A DNA stretch of 64,000 nucleotides from an uncultured Paracoccus sp. (GCF_945915435.1 NZ_CAMEFG010000009.1:18501-82500); one strand, 5' to 3'; positions 38,331 through 46,940 are shown, counted from the first letter of the stretch. Notes: a model not told the origin generated them from the letters alone. Made by a program: numbers and translations.

Positions 38331-41098
38331 TCGCGCATCTGGTCCCCCTCGGCCAGCAACGGCAGGGAAATGCGGAAGGTCGCCCCCGGCAGCGGCCCAT
38401 CGACCAACGCGATCCGCCCGCCCAGCTTGCCGACGATCGTATGGCTGATGTTCAGCCCCAGCCCCAGCCCCGGCGCACCACCCGCGACGGCGGTTTGCGG
38501 CCCGCCGACCCGCATGAACTTGTCGAATATGGCGCTGCGGTATTCCGGCGCGATCCCTTCGCCATTGTCGGAAACCTCGACGACATATTCGCGCCCGTCC
38601 GGCCCCCCGTCTGGCCCCCCGTCCGGCCCATCGCGCAGGCCCGACCAGACCAGGACCTGCGGATCGGGATTGCGGTTATGGGCGATGGCATTGGCGATGA
38701 TGTTGATGAACACCTGGCACAGCCGGTCAGGATCGCCCAGGATCATCGCCTCGGGCGCCTCGCTGCGCCGGACAAGGCGTATCGAATGCTGGCGCGCCCA
38801 CGCCTCGCAGACGTCGAAGGCGCGCAGCAGCACGGCCTCGGCCTCGACCGGCGCATTGGTCCAGTTGCGTTCGCCATGTTCCAGCGCGCTGAGATCCAGG
38901 ATCTCGTCCAGAAGCCGCGTCAGCCGCGCGCTTTCGCGATGGATCAGGCTGACGAAACGCTGGCGCTGCCCGGCATCCAGCCCCGGCTCTTTCATCAGGA
39001 TCTCGGAAATCGAGCGGATCGAGGTCATCGGCGTGCGCACCTCGTGGCTGACATGGCTGAGAAAATCGTCCTTTTGCCGGTGCAGCGCCTGCAATTTCGC
39101 ATTCGCCTCGCGCAGCTTCAGGGCGGTCAGGCGCAATTCGTGCGATTTGCGCTCCAGCTCGTTCGAGTGGGAAATGACCTGCCGGGTTTCGTCGGCGATG
39201 CGCACGACTTCCTCAAGCGACAGCGCGTCGCCGCCGACCACCTTCGACAGCAGGATATGGGCCGAGGCCGCGCCGATGGCGCTGGCAAGCTGGCGTTCCA
39301 GCCGGTGGATGAACTCGGCGGGCACCATCCGCTGGCGCGCCTCGGGGCCGCGCGGGATGCCGCTGGCCCGAAACAGATCGCGCGCACGCGGGTGGCCCAG
39401 GACACGCTCGGCCAGGAAGAACAGGTCCTCGGCGCTGGCGGAACGGCGTGGGGCGGGATCCGCGCCGGTAGGATCGGTGGCAAAGACATCGACGAAAACC
39501 CGCGCCTGCACCTGCTCCAGCCCGCTTTGGCGGGTGGCCAGCGAAACCACGATCAGCACCGCCGTGTTCAGGCTGAGGCTCCAGAACGTCGCGTGGACCA
39601 GCGGGTCGTGGCCCACCATGCCGAAAAGCGCCTCGGGGCGCAGAAGGGCGATGCCCCAGGGACCGTGGGCCACGAGCCGGGCGATATCGGCGCTGCCGCT
39701 GGCGAAACTGGGCAGGAACAGCGTCCAGGCCCAGACGGCGAAACCCAGCGCCATGCCCCAGACCGCGCCCCTGACCGTGGCGCGGCGCCAGTAAAGCGCG
39801 GCCAGAAGCGCCGGCATGAACTGCGCCACCCCGGCGAAAGAGATCAGGCCGATGGGCGCCAGCGCCCCCGAATCGCCGGTCATCTGGAAATAGAGAAACC
39901 CCAGCAGCAGGATCGCGGCGATGGACAGCCTGCGGCTATACAGCATCAGCCGCGCGATACCCCGGCTGTCGCGGCCCGGCAGGTCGTCGGACATGCGCAG
40001 CGCCAGCGGCAGGACGATGTGGTTCGAGACCATGATCGACAGCGCGATCGAGGCGATGATGATCATCGAGGTGGCCGAGGAAAACCCCCCGATGAAGGCA
40101 AACAGCGCCAGCCCGTCCTGCCCGGCGGCCATCGGCAGGGTCAGCACGAACATGTCCGGGTTCGATCCGGCGGGCATGGTCGCCAGCCCGTAAAGCGCGA
40201 TCGGCCCGATGAACAGGCTGAGCAGGATCAGGTAGGCCGGAAAGGCCCAGCTTGCCGTGCGCAGGTGATCCTCGTCCGCGTTCTCGACCACGGTGATCTG
40301 GAACTGGCGCGGCAGGCAGATGATCGCGATGGCCGACAGCAGCAGCACGGTGACCCAGCGGCTGCCGAAACCCGCGCCTTCATGGACATCCACCGCGGCC
40401 TGGATGGCGCGGGCGTGGATCTCGACCGGGCCGCCGCCCAGCCCGAAGGTGACGAACAGCCCCACGGCGACCAGCGCCAGCAGCTTGACCACCGCCTCGA
40501 AGGCGATGGCGGCGACCACGCCCAGGTGTTGCTCGCGCGCATCGACGTTGCGGGTGCCGAACAGGATCGTGAACAGCGCCATCCCCGCCGCGACGGCCAG
40601 CGCCAGGCTGGTTTCATCCAGCCCGGCGGGCGGGCCGCCGCTTCCCCGCGCCGTGGACACCGCCTGGATCGAGCCGGTGATCGCCTTCAGTTGCAGCGCG
40701 ATATAGGGGGTGATGGCAAAGACCGCCATCAACGTGACCAGCACCGCCAGCCCGCTGGACTTGCCGAAGCGCGAGGACAGCAGGTCCGCGATCGAGGTGA
40801 TGCGCTGGCTGTGCCCGATCCGCAACAGCTTGCGCAGAAGGAACCACCAGCCCGCAAAGACCAGCGTCGGTCCCATGTAGATCGCCAGATACTCCAGCCC
40901 CGAAAGCGCCGCCGTGCCGACGGCGCCGTAAAACGTCCAGCTCGTGCAGTAGACCGAGATCGACAGCGTATAGACCAGGGGCGAGCGCAGGAACCCGCCC
41001 CGCCCCCGCCGGTCCAGCCCGTCCGACAGATAGGCCAGCAGGAACAGCAGGCCGACATAGGCGACCGCGGTCAGGATGACGAAATCGGGCGACAGCAT
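38300..41098 (-). CDS. Sodium/solute symporter-histidine kinase fusion (CrbS/CbrA-like)
   Basis: A 932-residue hybrid. Residues 1 to about 500 form an SLC5/SSS symporter module with about 13 helices. A linker and coiled coil (about 640-675) lead to a HisKA domain with the phosphoacceptor His685 in SHEVRTPMTSI. An HATPase domain follows (N box IIANAIAHNRNP, G boxes SDNGEGI and GLGLGLN). This is the architecture of CrbS, which controls acetyl-CoA synthetase in Vibrio, and of CbrA. No receiver is fused; the separate receiver gene upstream is the likely partner. It starts where the small membrane protein gene ends (one-base overlap). Confidence 0.9.
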   Translation of the reverse strand: MLSPDFVILTAVAYVGLLFLLAYLSDGLDRRGRGGFLRSPLVYTLSISVYCTSWTFYGAVGTAALSGLEYLAIYMGPTLVFAGWWFLLRKLLRIGHSQRITSIADLLSSRFGKSSGLAVLVTLMAVFAITPYIALQLKAITGSIQAVSTARGSGGPPAGLDETSLALAVAAGMALFTILFGTRNVDAREQHLGVVAAIAFEAVVKLLALVAVGLFVTFGLGGGPVEIHARAIQAAVDVHEGAGFGSRWVTVLLLSAIAIICLPRQFQITVVENADEDHLRTASWAFPAYLILLSLFIGPIALYGLATMPAGSNPDMFVLTLPMAAGQDGLALFAFIGGFSSATSMIIIASIALSIMVSNHIVLPLALRMSDDLPGRDSRGIARLMLYSRRLSIAAILLLGFLYFQMTGDSGALAPIGLISFAGVAQFMPALLAALYWRRATVRGAVWGMALGFAVWAWTLFLPSFASGSADIARLVAHGPWGIALLRPEALFGMVGHDPLVHATFWSLSLNTAVLIVVSLATRQSGLEQVQARVFVDVFATDPTGADPAPRRSASAEDLFFLAERVLGHPRARDLFRASGIPRGPEARQRMVPAEFIHRLERQLASAIGAASAHILLSKVVGGDALSLEEVVRIADETRQVISHSNELERKSHELRLTALKLREANAKLQALHRQKDDFLSHVSHEVRTPMTSIRSISEILMKEPGLDAGQRQRFVSLIHRESARLTRLLDEILDLSALEHGERNWTNAPVEAEAVLLRAFDVCEAWARQHSIRLVRRSEAPEAMILGDPDRLCQVFINIIANAIAHNRNPDPQVLVWSGLRDGPDGGPDGGPDGREYVVEVSDNGEGIAPEYRSAIFDKFMRVGGPQTAVAGGAPGLGLGLNISHTIVGKLGGRIALVDGPLPGATFRISLPLLAEGDQMRDQPRASEVSS
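38597..38629. repeat. 12-base tandem repeat inside the kinase ATPase domain
   Basis: Units of GTCCGGCCCCCC repeat 2.75 times (second unit with C to T at one place). Read on the minus strand they code for a run of Gly-Pro-Asp-Gly, lying between the N box and the first glycine box. Whole-unit gain or loss would keep the frame and change loop length. Confidence 0.75.
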
Positions 41099-41343
41099 CA
41101 GCCGCCGTCCTTCCCCGCCCTTCGCCGACGGGTCGGCTCATCCGAGGGGCGCAGGTGGCGCGACAGCCAGAACGCCCCTGCGGCAAGGCCCAGCCAGACC
41201 GCGAAAAGATAGATCACCTCGAGCGGGACGCCCCAGATCGCCAGGCGGCGGTTGAACAGGTTGACGAACACCGGCAGCAGCAGCACCGCACCGAACAGCG
41301 GCACGGCAAAGGCGGCGTCGCGGTGGCGATTCGGCGCGGGCAT
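41098..41343 (-). CDS. Small two-helix membrane protein of the symporter-kinase operon
   Basis: An 81-residue protein with two hydrophobic segments (about residues 10-27 and 40-61) joined by a short loop, and a basic C-terminus (RRRRAGKDGG). I do not recognise the family with certainty. In size and position it recalls the small partner subunits encoded just before some SSS permeases (YhdT with PanF, YjcH/DUF485 with ActP, DUF4212). Its stop overlaps the kinase start by one base and it follows the receiver gene closely, so it is probably part of the same sensor complex. Confidence 0.72.
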   Translation of the reverse strand: MPAPNRHRDAAFAVPLFGAVLLLPVFVNLFNRRLAIWGVPLEVIYLFAVWLGLAAGAFWLSRHLRPSDEPTRRRRAGKDGG

Positions 41344-41347
41344 GGGG

Positions 41348-41737
41348 TCAGCCCTGCCGGGCGCGGCCGGCGCGCAGGGTCATGAGCTGGCGGACCCCCG
41401 CCACCAGCGCATCATTGGCAAAGGGCTTGGTGATGAAGGCGTCGGCCTTCAGGTCCTGCGCCAGTTGCCGGTCGTGGTTCTGCCCCCGCGCGGTCAGGAT
41501 CAGCACCGGGGTATCCGCATGGTCGGGATCGGCACGCAGCGCGCGCAGCACGTCGAAGCCGCTGCGCCCCGGCAGCATGACGTCCAGCAGGACGACGCCG
41601 GGCCGCTTGCGGCGGATGGCACCCATCACTTCATCGCCGTGGCCGACGGAATCCACCGTCCAACCTTCATGCGACAACAGGAAGCTGAGGGTTTCGAGGA
41701 TGATCGGCTCATCCTCGACGATCAGTATATCGAGCAT
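41348..41737 (-). CDS. Free-standing response-regulator receiver (CheY-like)
   Basis: A 129-residue single receiver domain with no output domain. The acidic pair is in LIVEDEP, the phosphoacceptor is Asp52 in VVLLDVMLPG, the switch threonine is in LILTARG and the conserved lysine is in FITKPF. I chose ATG 41737 behind a GGGGAGG site; an in-frame ATG at 41764 falls on the predicted transcription start. It heads the operon and is the probable phosphate acceptor of the symporter kinase. How it acts downstream is unclear, since it lacks the LuxR domain of CrbR. Confidence 0.9.
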   Translation of the reverse strand: MLDILIVEDEPIILETLSFLLSHEGWTVDSVGHGDEVMGAIRRKRPGVVLLDVMLPGRSGFDVLRALRADPDHADTPVLILTARGQNHDRQLAQDLKADAFITKPFANDALVAGVRQLMTLRAGRARQG

Positions 41738-41763
41738 TCCGGCTGGCCTCCCCCCAAGGCTCA

Positions 41764-41799
41764 TAGCATCATGCTAGGCACAGTTCCCCCGCCGCGCAA
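41764..41799 (-). promoter_or_regulatory. Promoter with palindromic operator of the receiver/symporter-kinase operon
   Basis: On the minus strand TTGCGC (41794-41799) and TAGCAT (41771-41776, four of six) are 17 bases apart. The -10 box is the first arm of a perfect 13-base palindrome, TAGCAT-S-ATGCTA, at 41764-41776, so a bound protein would shut the promoter. The regulator is unknown. Confidence 0.55.
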
Positions 41800-41866
41800 C
41801 CCGTTGCCGGGAAACGCGCGGGGACCGGATTCGCGCGGTCGATGCGGCCCGGACGAAAGGCGGGGT

Positions 41867-42577
41867 TCAGCCCTCGCTGGCAGGCTCTTTCGAGACGGGG
41901 GGCTCGGGATCAGCGGGCTTCTTGCGCGTGCGCGGGGTGGTGCTGCGCGTGGTCCGGCGGCGCGGGGCGGCGCGGGGTGCCTCCTGCGGCGGCTCGGGGG
42001 CGGCTGCGGTGTCGGCGGTCGCTTCGGGCGTCTCGACCGGACCGGCCTCGTCATCCGTGGCGATGACCGGTGGCAGGCCGATGTCCGATGCCTGCACGGC
42101 GGGCGGGCCGGATTCGGGTTCGGGCGCAGGCGCCTCGACCACCGGCTGGGGATCGGGCGTGGCACCGGCCTCGTCCTGCCGGGGGGCCTGCGACCGGGGT
42201 TGCTGGTCGCCGCGATGGCGGGCCGAGCCGTTCTCGCCCTGCCGCCCGCCGCCATTGCGCGGATCGCCGCCGTCCTCGCGCGTGTCGTCGTCGCGCTGGC
42301 TGGCTTGCTGCTGTTGCTGCCTTTCGGCCTGCTCGCGCTGCGCCTCGCCCAGAAGGCGGGTGTAATGCTCGGCATGTTGCAGGAAGCTCTGCTCGGCCAC
42401 GCGGTCGTTGGACAGTTGCGCGTCGCGGGCAAGCGTCAGGTATTTCTCAATGATTTGCTGCGGCGTTCCGCGAACCTTGCCCTCGGGTCCCGACGAATCG
42501 AAGACGCGGTTGACAATGTTTCCCAACGAGCGTTGGCGGTTCGACTTGTTGCGCGAACGTGATTTGGATGATCTCAT
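41867..42577 (-). CDS. DUF4167 domain protein
   Basis: A 236-residue protein whose first 85 residues match the DUF4167 pattern: a basic RSSKSRSRNKSNRQRS start, VVNRVFDSSGPEGKVRGTP-like core (NRVFDSSGPEGKVRGT) and QHAEHYTRLL. The rest is Gln/Asp/Pro/Ala-rich and ends with a basic Thr/Arg patch, suggesting an RNA- or DNA-associated disordered tail. The domain's function is not established. It lies downstream of prfA and prmC, the usual alphaproteobacterial neighbourhood. Confidence 0.9.
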   Translation of the reverse strand: MRSSKSRSRNKSNRQRSLGNIVNRVFDSSGPEGKVRGTPQQIIEKYLTLARDAQLSNDRVAEQSFLQHAEHYTRLLGEAQREQAERQQQQQASQRDDDTREDGGDPRNGGGRQGENGSARHRGDQQPRSQAPRQDEAGATPDPQPVVEAPAPEPESGPPAVQASDIGLPPVIATDDEAGPVETPEATADTAAAPEPPQEAPRAAPRRRTTRSTTPRTRKKPADPEPPVSKEPASEG

Positions 42578-42731
42578 CAGCTTGTTTGTCAGGTTAACCG
42601 GAATAGCGCCGGATATGGTTGGGGGTCTGCGGCCAACCGACCCATCTGGGTGAGGCGCGCCCGAAATCTTTGCCTAGCTTAGCTGATACGGTTGACCCGT
42701 GCGTGGGCACCCTGCCCCCGTCACAGTTTCG

Positions 42732-42759
42732 AATAAACATGCCAGCGCCCGCCTTACAA
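42732..42759 (-). promoter_or_regulatory. Predicted promoter of the DUF4167 gene
   Basis: On the minus strand TTGTAA (42754-42759) and TTTATT (42732-42737, four of six) are 16 bases apart. It lies about 155 bases upstream of the start, in the 227-base gap after prmC. A long leader would result, in which I see no clear structure. Confidence 0.35.
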
Positions 42760-42804
42760 GGGCAAATTTCAGAAATACCGCCCCTTGCGACGGTTTTTAG
42801 CAGT

Positions 42805-43638
42805 TCAACCGGGCCATTGGGCCACGATCACGCGATCGCGGCCATCCAGATCGCGGCGAATCCCGGTTTCAGGGAAACCCGCCAGCCGAAAGATCGCCGC
42901 GACCTCGGCGGCCTGGGTCGGGCCGATTTCCACGATCAGGCGCGCGCCGGGGGCAAGGTGGGAAGCCGCACCGGCTGCGATCAGGCGATAGGCGCCAAGC
43001 CCGTCGCCTTCGTCGGTCAGGGCGTTGCGCGGCTCCCAGTGGCGGACCTCGGGGGACAGCGCGTCCATCTCGGCCAGCGCGATATAGGGCGGGTTCGACA
43101 CGATCAGGTCATAGCACCCCGTCACCCCCGCGAACCAGTCGGCCCGGACGAAATCGGCCACGACCCCCAGCCGGGCGGCATTACGGGCGGCGACATCCAG
43201 CGCGGCCTGCGAAATGTCGGTCCCTGTGCCGCCTGCCTGCGGACGTTCCGCCAGCAGCGAGACCAGGATCGCCCCGGTTCCGGTTCCCAGGTCCAGCACC
43301 CGCCGGAAGGGCCGTTCCAGCGCGGCCTCGATCAGGGTCTCGGTTTCGGGGCGGGGGTCCAGCGTGTCGCGCGTCACCTCGAATTCATGTTTCCAGAAGG
43401 CACGCCGCCCGATGATCTGGCTGACCGGCTGGCGGCTGGCGCGGGCCTGGACGGCGCGCTGAAAACGATCCTGCGCCGCCTGCCCCAGCGGCGCCGCTAG
43501 CGCGTCGCGCAGCCGGTGGCGCGGCACGTCCAGCGCATGGGCCAGCAAGACCTGCGCATCGCGTTCGGGATCGGACACCCCCGCCACTGCCAGCCGGGCG
43601 GCCGCCACGCGCAGCGCCTCGGCCGCCAGCGGTGTCAT
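42805..43638 (-). CDS. prmC: Peptide chain release factor N5-glutamine methyltransferase
   Basis: PrmC methylates the glutamine of the GGQ motif in release factors. The 277-residue protein has an N-terminal helical domain, the PRPETE segment (residues 95-100), SAM-binding DLGTGTG (116-122) and the catalytic NPPY at 182-185. Its ATG overlaps the prfA stop by four bases, coupling the enzyme to its substrate. Confidence 0.95.
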   Translation of the reverse strand: MTPLAAEALRVAAARLAVAGVSDPERDAQVLLAHALDVPRHRLRDALAAPLGQAAQDRFQRAVQARASRQPVSQIIGRRAFWKHEFEVTRDTLDPRPETETLIEAALERPFRRVLDLGTGTGAILVSLLAERPQAGGTGTDISQAALDVAARNAARLGVVADFVRADWFAGVTGCYDLIVSNPPYIALAEMDALSPEVRHWEPRNALTDEGDGLGAYRLIAAGAASHLAPGARLIVEIGPTQAAEVAAIFRLAGFPETGIRRDLDGRDRVIVAQWPG

Positions 43639-44687
43639 TCGGCCTCGGCCAGCCGCGCGGCCTGGTCATGGGCGACCAGCGCATCGAGGATATCGTCCAG
43701 GTCGCCCTGCATGATCCGGTCCAGCGCGTAAAGCGTCAGGTTGATGCGGTGGTCGGTCATCCGGCCCTGCGGAAAGTTGTAGGTGCGAATGCGCTCGCTG
43801 CGGTCGCCGCTGCCCACCTGCGACTTGCGGTCGGCGGCGCGTTCGGCGTCGGCGCGCGAGCGTTCCATGTCGAACAGCCGCGCGCGCAGCACCGCCAGCG
43901 CGTTGGCGCGGTTCTGGTGCTGCGATTTTTCGCTGCTGGTCACGACGATACCGGTGGGCAGGTGGGTGATGCGCACCGCCGAATCGGTGGTGTTGACGTG
44001 CTGGCCGCCCGCCCCGCTGGCGCGCATCGTGTCGATGCGGATGTCGCTGGCGGGGATGTCGATATCGACCTCGGCGGCTTCGGGCAGGACGGCGACGGTG
44101 GCGGCGCTGGTATGGATGCGCCCGCCCGATTCGGTTTCCGGCACGCGCTGGACGCGGTGAACGCCCGATTCGAATTTCAGCCGGGCAAAGACGCCCTCGC
44201 CCTCGATCCGCGCGACCGCTTCCTTGACGCCCCCCAGTTCGGATTCGCTGAGGTCGAGCAGTTGGAAGCCCCAGCCCCGGCCCTCGGCGTAACGCTGATA
44301 CATGCGCAAGAGGTCGCCCGCGAAAAGCGCGGCCTCGTCGCCGCCGGTGCCGGGGCGGATCTCGACGATGGCGGGGCGGGCGTCGGCGGCGTCGCGCGGC
44401 AGCAGGGCGACGCGCAGCTCCTGCTCCAGGCCGGGCAGCAATCCGCGCAGGCGGGACAGTTCGTCCTCGGCCAGTTCGCGCATCTCGGGGTCGGCCAGCA
44501 TGGCCTGCGCCTCGGTCAGTTCGGCGCGGGCGGCGCGCCAGGTGGTGATCTGGGCGACGACGGGTTTCAGTTCGGCATATTCGCGGCTGATCGCGGCGAT
44601 CTGGTCCGGCGATGCCCCTGCGTTCAACTGCGCTTCGAGATACTCGAAACGCTGGATGATCTGGGCAAGCTTGTCTTCGGGCAGCAT
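43635..44687 (-). CDS. prfA: Peptide chain release factor 1
   Basis: RF1 terminates translation at UAA and UAG. The 350-residue protein carries GGQ at 227-229 (in GAGGQHVN) and the codon-recognition tripeptide region with PET at 183-185 (family PxT). The downstream [11 protein letters not shown] and [11 protein letters not shown] segments are typical. I set the start at ATG 44687, since upstream in-frame codons lack similarity to RF1; no strong ribosome site is visible. Confidence 0.95.
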   Translation of the reverse strand: MLPEDKLAQIIQRFEYLEAQLNAGASPDQIAAISREYAELKPVVAQITTWRAARAELTEAQAMLADPEMRELAEDELSRLRGLLPGLEQELRVALLPRDAADARPAIVEIRPGTGGDEAALFAGDLLRMYQRYAEGRGWGFQLLDLSESELGGVKEAVARIEGEGVFARLKFESGVHRVQRVPETESGGRIHTSAATVAVLPEAAEVDIDIPASDIRIDTMRASGAGGQHVNTTDSAVRITHLPTGIVVTSSEKSQHQNRANALAVLRARLFDMERSRADAERAADRKSQVGSGDRSERIRTYNFPQGRMTDHRINLTLYALDRIMQGDLDDILDALVAHDQAARLAEAE

Positions 44688-44773
44688 GAGGCGGCATTTA
44701 CCCGCAGCACCGCGCACAGGCAAGTGACAAGCGCGCCACGGGGTGATGTCGGGGGGCAACATCGCGGCGGGAT

Positions 44774-44787
44774 GTGACCCAGATCAA
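44774..44787 (+). promoter_or_regulatory. FNR/CRP-type site upstream of cytochrome c peroxidase
   Basis: GTGAC-CCAG-ATCAA matches the FNR consensus TTGAT-N4-ATCAA fully in the right half and at three of five positions in the left. If it acts at -41.5 the start would be near 44822, which places a weak TAGGAG -10 at 44810-44815. FnrP control of this peroxidase is known in Paracoccus denitrificans, which supports the reading. Confidence 0.55.
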
Positions 44788-44852
44788 TGTCGCCTGCGAT
44801 TGTGAATGCTAGGAGTGACTCGCGCGCGAGCAAGTAAGCCAATGGAGAGCCA

Positions 44853-45920
44853 ATGAAACTCGTCCCCCTTTTGTCGGCAACAGCCGTCGCCCTTTCCGCA
44901 CTTCCCGCCCTGGCGGCGGAAGATGCGGAACTGCGGGAAGAGGCACAATTCTATTTTGAAGCCATCCCCACCGAAATCAGCGTGATCAAGCAGACCGAGG
45001 ATCAGCCCGAGGGCGTGCCCCTGACGTCCGAGAAGATCGAGCTTGGCCGCTGGCTGTTCTTCGATCCCCGCATGTCCAGTTCGGGCCTGATCTCGTGCCA
45101 GACCTGCCACAACGTCGGCCTTGGCGGCGTTGATGGGCTGGCGGTGTCGATCGGTCACGGCTGGCAGTCCGGGCCGCGCAACTCGCCCACCATGCTGAAC
45201 GCGATCTTCAACGCCGCCCAGTTCTGGGATGGCCGCGCCGCCGACCTGGCCGAACAGGCCAAGGGTCCGGTCCAGGCCAGCGTCGAGATGAGCAACACGC
45301 CGGATGCGGTGGTGGAAACGCTGAACTCGATGCCCGAATATGTCGAGGCCTTCCAGACCGCCTTTCCGGGCGACAACGATCCGGTGAACTTCGACAATTT
45401 CGCCGAGGCGATCGAGCAGTTCGAGGCGACGCTGATCACGCCCAACAGCAAGTTCGACCTGTTCCTGAACGGCGACGACGATGCCATGAGCGAACAGGAA
45501 AAGCGCGGGCTGCAAGCCTTCATGGAAACCGGCTGCACCGCCTGCCACTACGGCGTGAACTTCGGTGGCCAGGACTATCACCCCTTCGGCGTGATCGCCC
45601 GTCCGGGCGCCGAGGTCCTGCCCGCAGGCGACCGCGGGCGCTTTGAGGTGACGCAGACCGTGGACGACGAATATGTCTTCCGTGCCTCGCCGCTGCGCAA
45701 TATCGCGCTGACCGCGCCCTATTTCCACTCGGGCGTCGTCTGGGACCTGAAAGAGGCCGTGCAGATCATGTCCTCGTCCCAGCTTGGCACCGAACTGTCG
45801 GATGAGCAGGTCGACGACATCGTGGCCTTCCTGCACACGCTGACGGGCGACCAGCCCGAGGTCGTCCACCCGATCCTGCCGATGCGCCGCGACGAAACGC
45901 CGCTGCCCGCACCGATGTAA
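44853..45920 (+). CDS. ccpA: Di-haem cytochrome c peroxidase
   Basis: This periplasmic enzyme reduces hydrogen peroxide to water with electrons from c-type cytochromes. The 355-residue precursor has a signal peptide (about residues 1-21, ending in LAA) and two haem sites, CQTCH at 82-86 and CTACH at 228-232. The WDGRAADLAEQAKGP segment and LRNIALTAPYFHSG near the C-terminus are hallmarks of the family. A GGAGAG ribosome site precedes the ATG. An FNR-type site upstream suggests induction at low oxygen. Confidence 0.94.
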   Translation: MKLVPLLSATAVALSALPALAAEDAELREEAQFYFEAIPTEISVIKQTEDQPEGVPLTSEKIELGRWLFFDPRMSSSGLISCQTCHNVGLGGVDGLAVSIGHGWQSGPRNSPTMLNAIFNAAQFWDGRAADLAEQAKGPVQASVEMSNTPDAVVETLNSMPEYVEAFQTAFPGDNDPVNFDNFAEAIEQFEATLITPNSKFDLFLNGDDDAMSEQEKRGLQAFMETGCTACHYGVNFGGQDYHPFGVIARPGAEVLPAGDRGRFEVTQTVDDEYVFRASPLRNIALTAPYFHSGVVWDLKEAVQIMSSSQLGTELSDEQVDDIVAFLHTLTGDQPEVVHPILPMRRDETPLPAPM

Positions 45921-45930
45921 GGACACAAAA

Positions 45931-45957
45931 CAGGGGCAGAGGGCATTCGTGCCCCTG
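45931..45957 (+). terminator. Hairpin just after the peroxidase gene
   Basis: CAGGGGCA (45931-45938) pairs with TGCCCCTG (45950-45957) around an 11-base loop, ten bases after the stop. It lacks a T-run and may protect the message end. Confidence 0.4.
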
Positions 45958-46034
45958 CCCGTCACCCACGACCGTCGGGCCGGGCAGGTCACGCCTTGGG
46001 GGACCGCAAGTGGCAGGCACCGGCCTGCACGGCA

Positions 46035-46058
46035 AAAAGGGCCTCGCAAGGCCCTTTT
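46035..46058. terminator. Bidirectional terminator between ccpA and yceI
   Basis: AAAAGGGCC (46035-46043) and GGCCCTTTT (46050-46058) form a nine-base stem with a six-base loop and a T-run on either strand. It lies between two convergent genes, so it can end both transcripts. Confidence 0.8.
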
Positions 46059-46081
46059 CGATTCGCTTGGACGGCAGCGGC

Positions 46082-46690
46082 TTATTCGGCCTGCTGGCTG
46101 GCCTCGACCGAGATTTCGATCTCGACCTCATCCGCGATCGCGGGGGCAAAGGCGCCCAGGTTGAAATCCGAACGGTTCAGCTTGGTTTCGGCCGAGAAAC
46201 CGACGGTCGGGACATTGCCCATCGGATGGTTGCCGGCCTTGTTCAGTTCGACATCCAGCACGACCTCCTTGGTGACGCCGTTCAGGGTCAGATCGCCCGT
46301 CACGCGGGCCTCATCGCCGTCATCGTCCAGTTCGACGCTGGTCGAGGTGAATGTGATCTGCTGATCGCCCTCGGGCGAGTTGAAGAAATCCTCGCCGCGC
46401 AGGTGCCCGTCCATCTCCTCGGCCACGGACAGCAGGTTCGACAGCGGGAAGCTGGCCTCGACCGACGAATTCTGGGGGTTTTCGACATCCAGGTTGATCG
46501 CGCCGGTCACGCCCCGCACCAGACCGTAGCTGGTCGAAAAGCCCAGGTGGTCGTAATGGAACGAAATGACGCTGTGATCGGGATCGAAGGTATATTCACC
46601 CGACGGCACGCTGTCTTGCGCGACGGCGGGGACAAGGGCGGAAAGGCTGAAGGCGCCTGCGGCGGCAATGGCAAAGAAAGACGATTTCAT
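46082..46690 (-). CDS. YceI family periplasmic protein
   Basis: A 202-residue precursor with a signal peptide (about residues 1-24, ending in AVAQ) and a lipocalin-like YceI domain: YTFDPDHSVISFHYDHLGFS, MDGHLRGEDFF and the TGDLTLNGVTKEV segment. Members bind isoprenoids or other hydrophobic ligands in their barrel; the role here is not known. ATG 46690 is chosen because the upstream extension destroys the signal peptide. It stands alone, convergent with ccpA. Confidence 0.9.
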   Translation of the reverse strand: MKSSFFAIAAAGAFSLSALVPAVAQDSVPSGEYTFDPDHSVISFHYDHLGFSTSYGLVRGVTGAINLDVENPQNSSVEASFPLSNLLSVAEEMDGHLRGEDFFNSPEGDQQITFTSTSVELDDDGDEARVTGDLTLNGVTKEVVLDVELNKAGNHPMGNVPTVGFSAETKLNRSDFNLGAFAPAIADEVEIEISVEASQQAE

Positions 46691-46809
46691 GGTATTACCC
46701 TGAACTGGTTGCTTTGAATGAACGACTAAGCCGACCCTGCACGATAACCAAGGCTTTCGCTCTTGAATTTGCCGTGATGGCGGCGCGATCATCGCTCGCG
46801 CGAATCCTG

Positions 46810-46837
46810 TTGCAAAATCGGGCGGTGCCGCTATAAG
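46810..46837 (+). promoter_or_regulatory. Predicted promoter of the rpsF-rpsR-rplI operon
   Basis: TTGCAA (46810-46815) and TATAAG (46832-46837, five of six to TATAAT) are 16 bases apart. Transcription would begin near 46844 and give a leader of about 97 bases. Confidence 0.6.
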
Positions 46838-46844
46838 ACCGCAT

Positions 46845-46895
46845 CCTTCCGCAATCGCGAAACCGGCGCAGCCTCTCGTGGCGGGGCGCGGAAGG
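46845..46895 (+). promoter_or_regulatory. Structured leader of rpsF (candidate S6:S18 autoregulatory element)
   Basis: CCTTCCGC (46845-46852) pairs perfectly with GCGGAAGG (46888-46895), enclosing 35 bases that include an AACCGGC segment. The rpsF leaders of many bacteria hold a hairpin with a CCG bulge that binds the S6:S18 complex. Position and the internal CCG suit that model, but the inner fold was not computed. Confidence 0.45.
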
Positions 46896-46940
46896 GCATG
46901 ACCCGCCTGTGAAGCCCGCCTGAATCGAAAAGGGAACGCC

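Noticed and set aside
38024..41212. Plus-strand open frame of over 1000 codons opposite the symporter kinase
   Set aside because: Composition is Arg/Gln/Asp-rich with no domain, as expected from the antisense of a GC-rich gene. The minus strand codes for a clear SSS-kinase.
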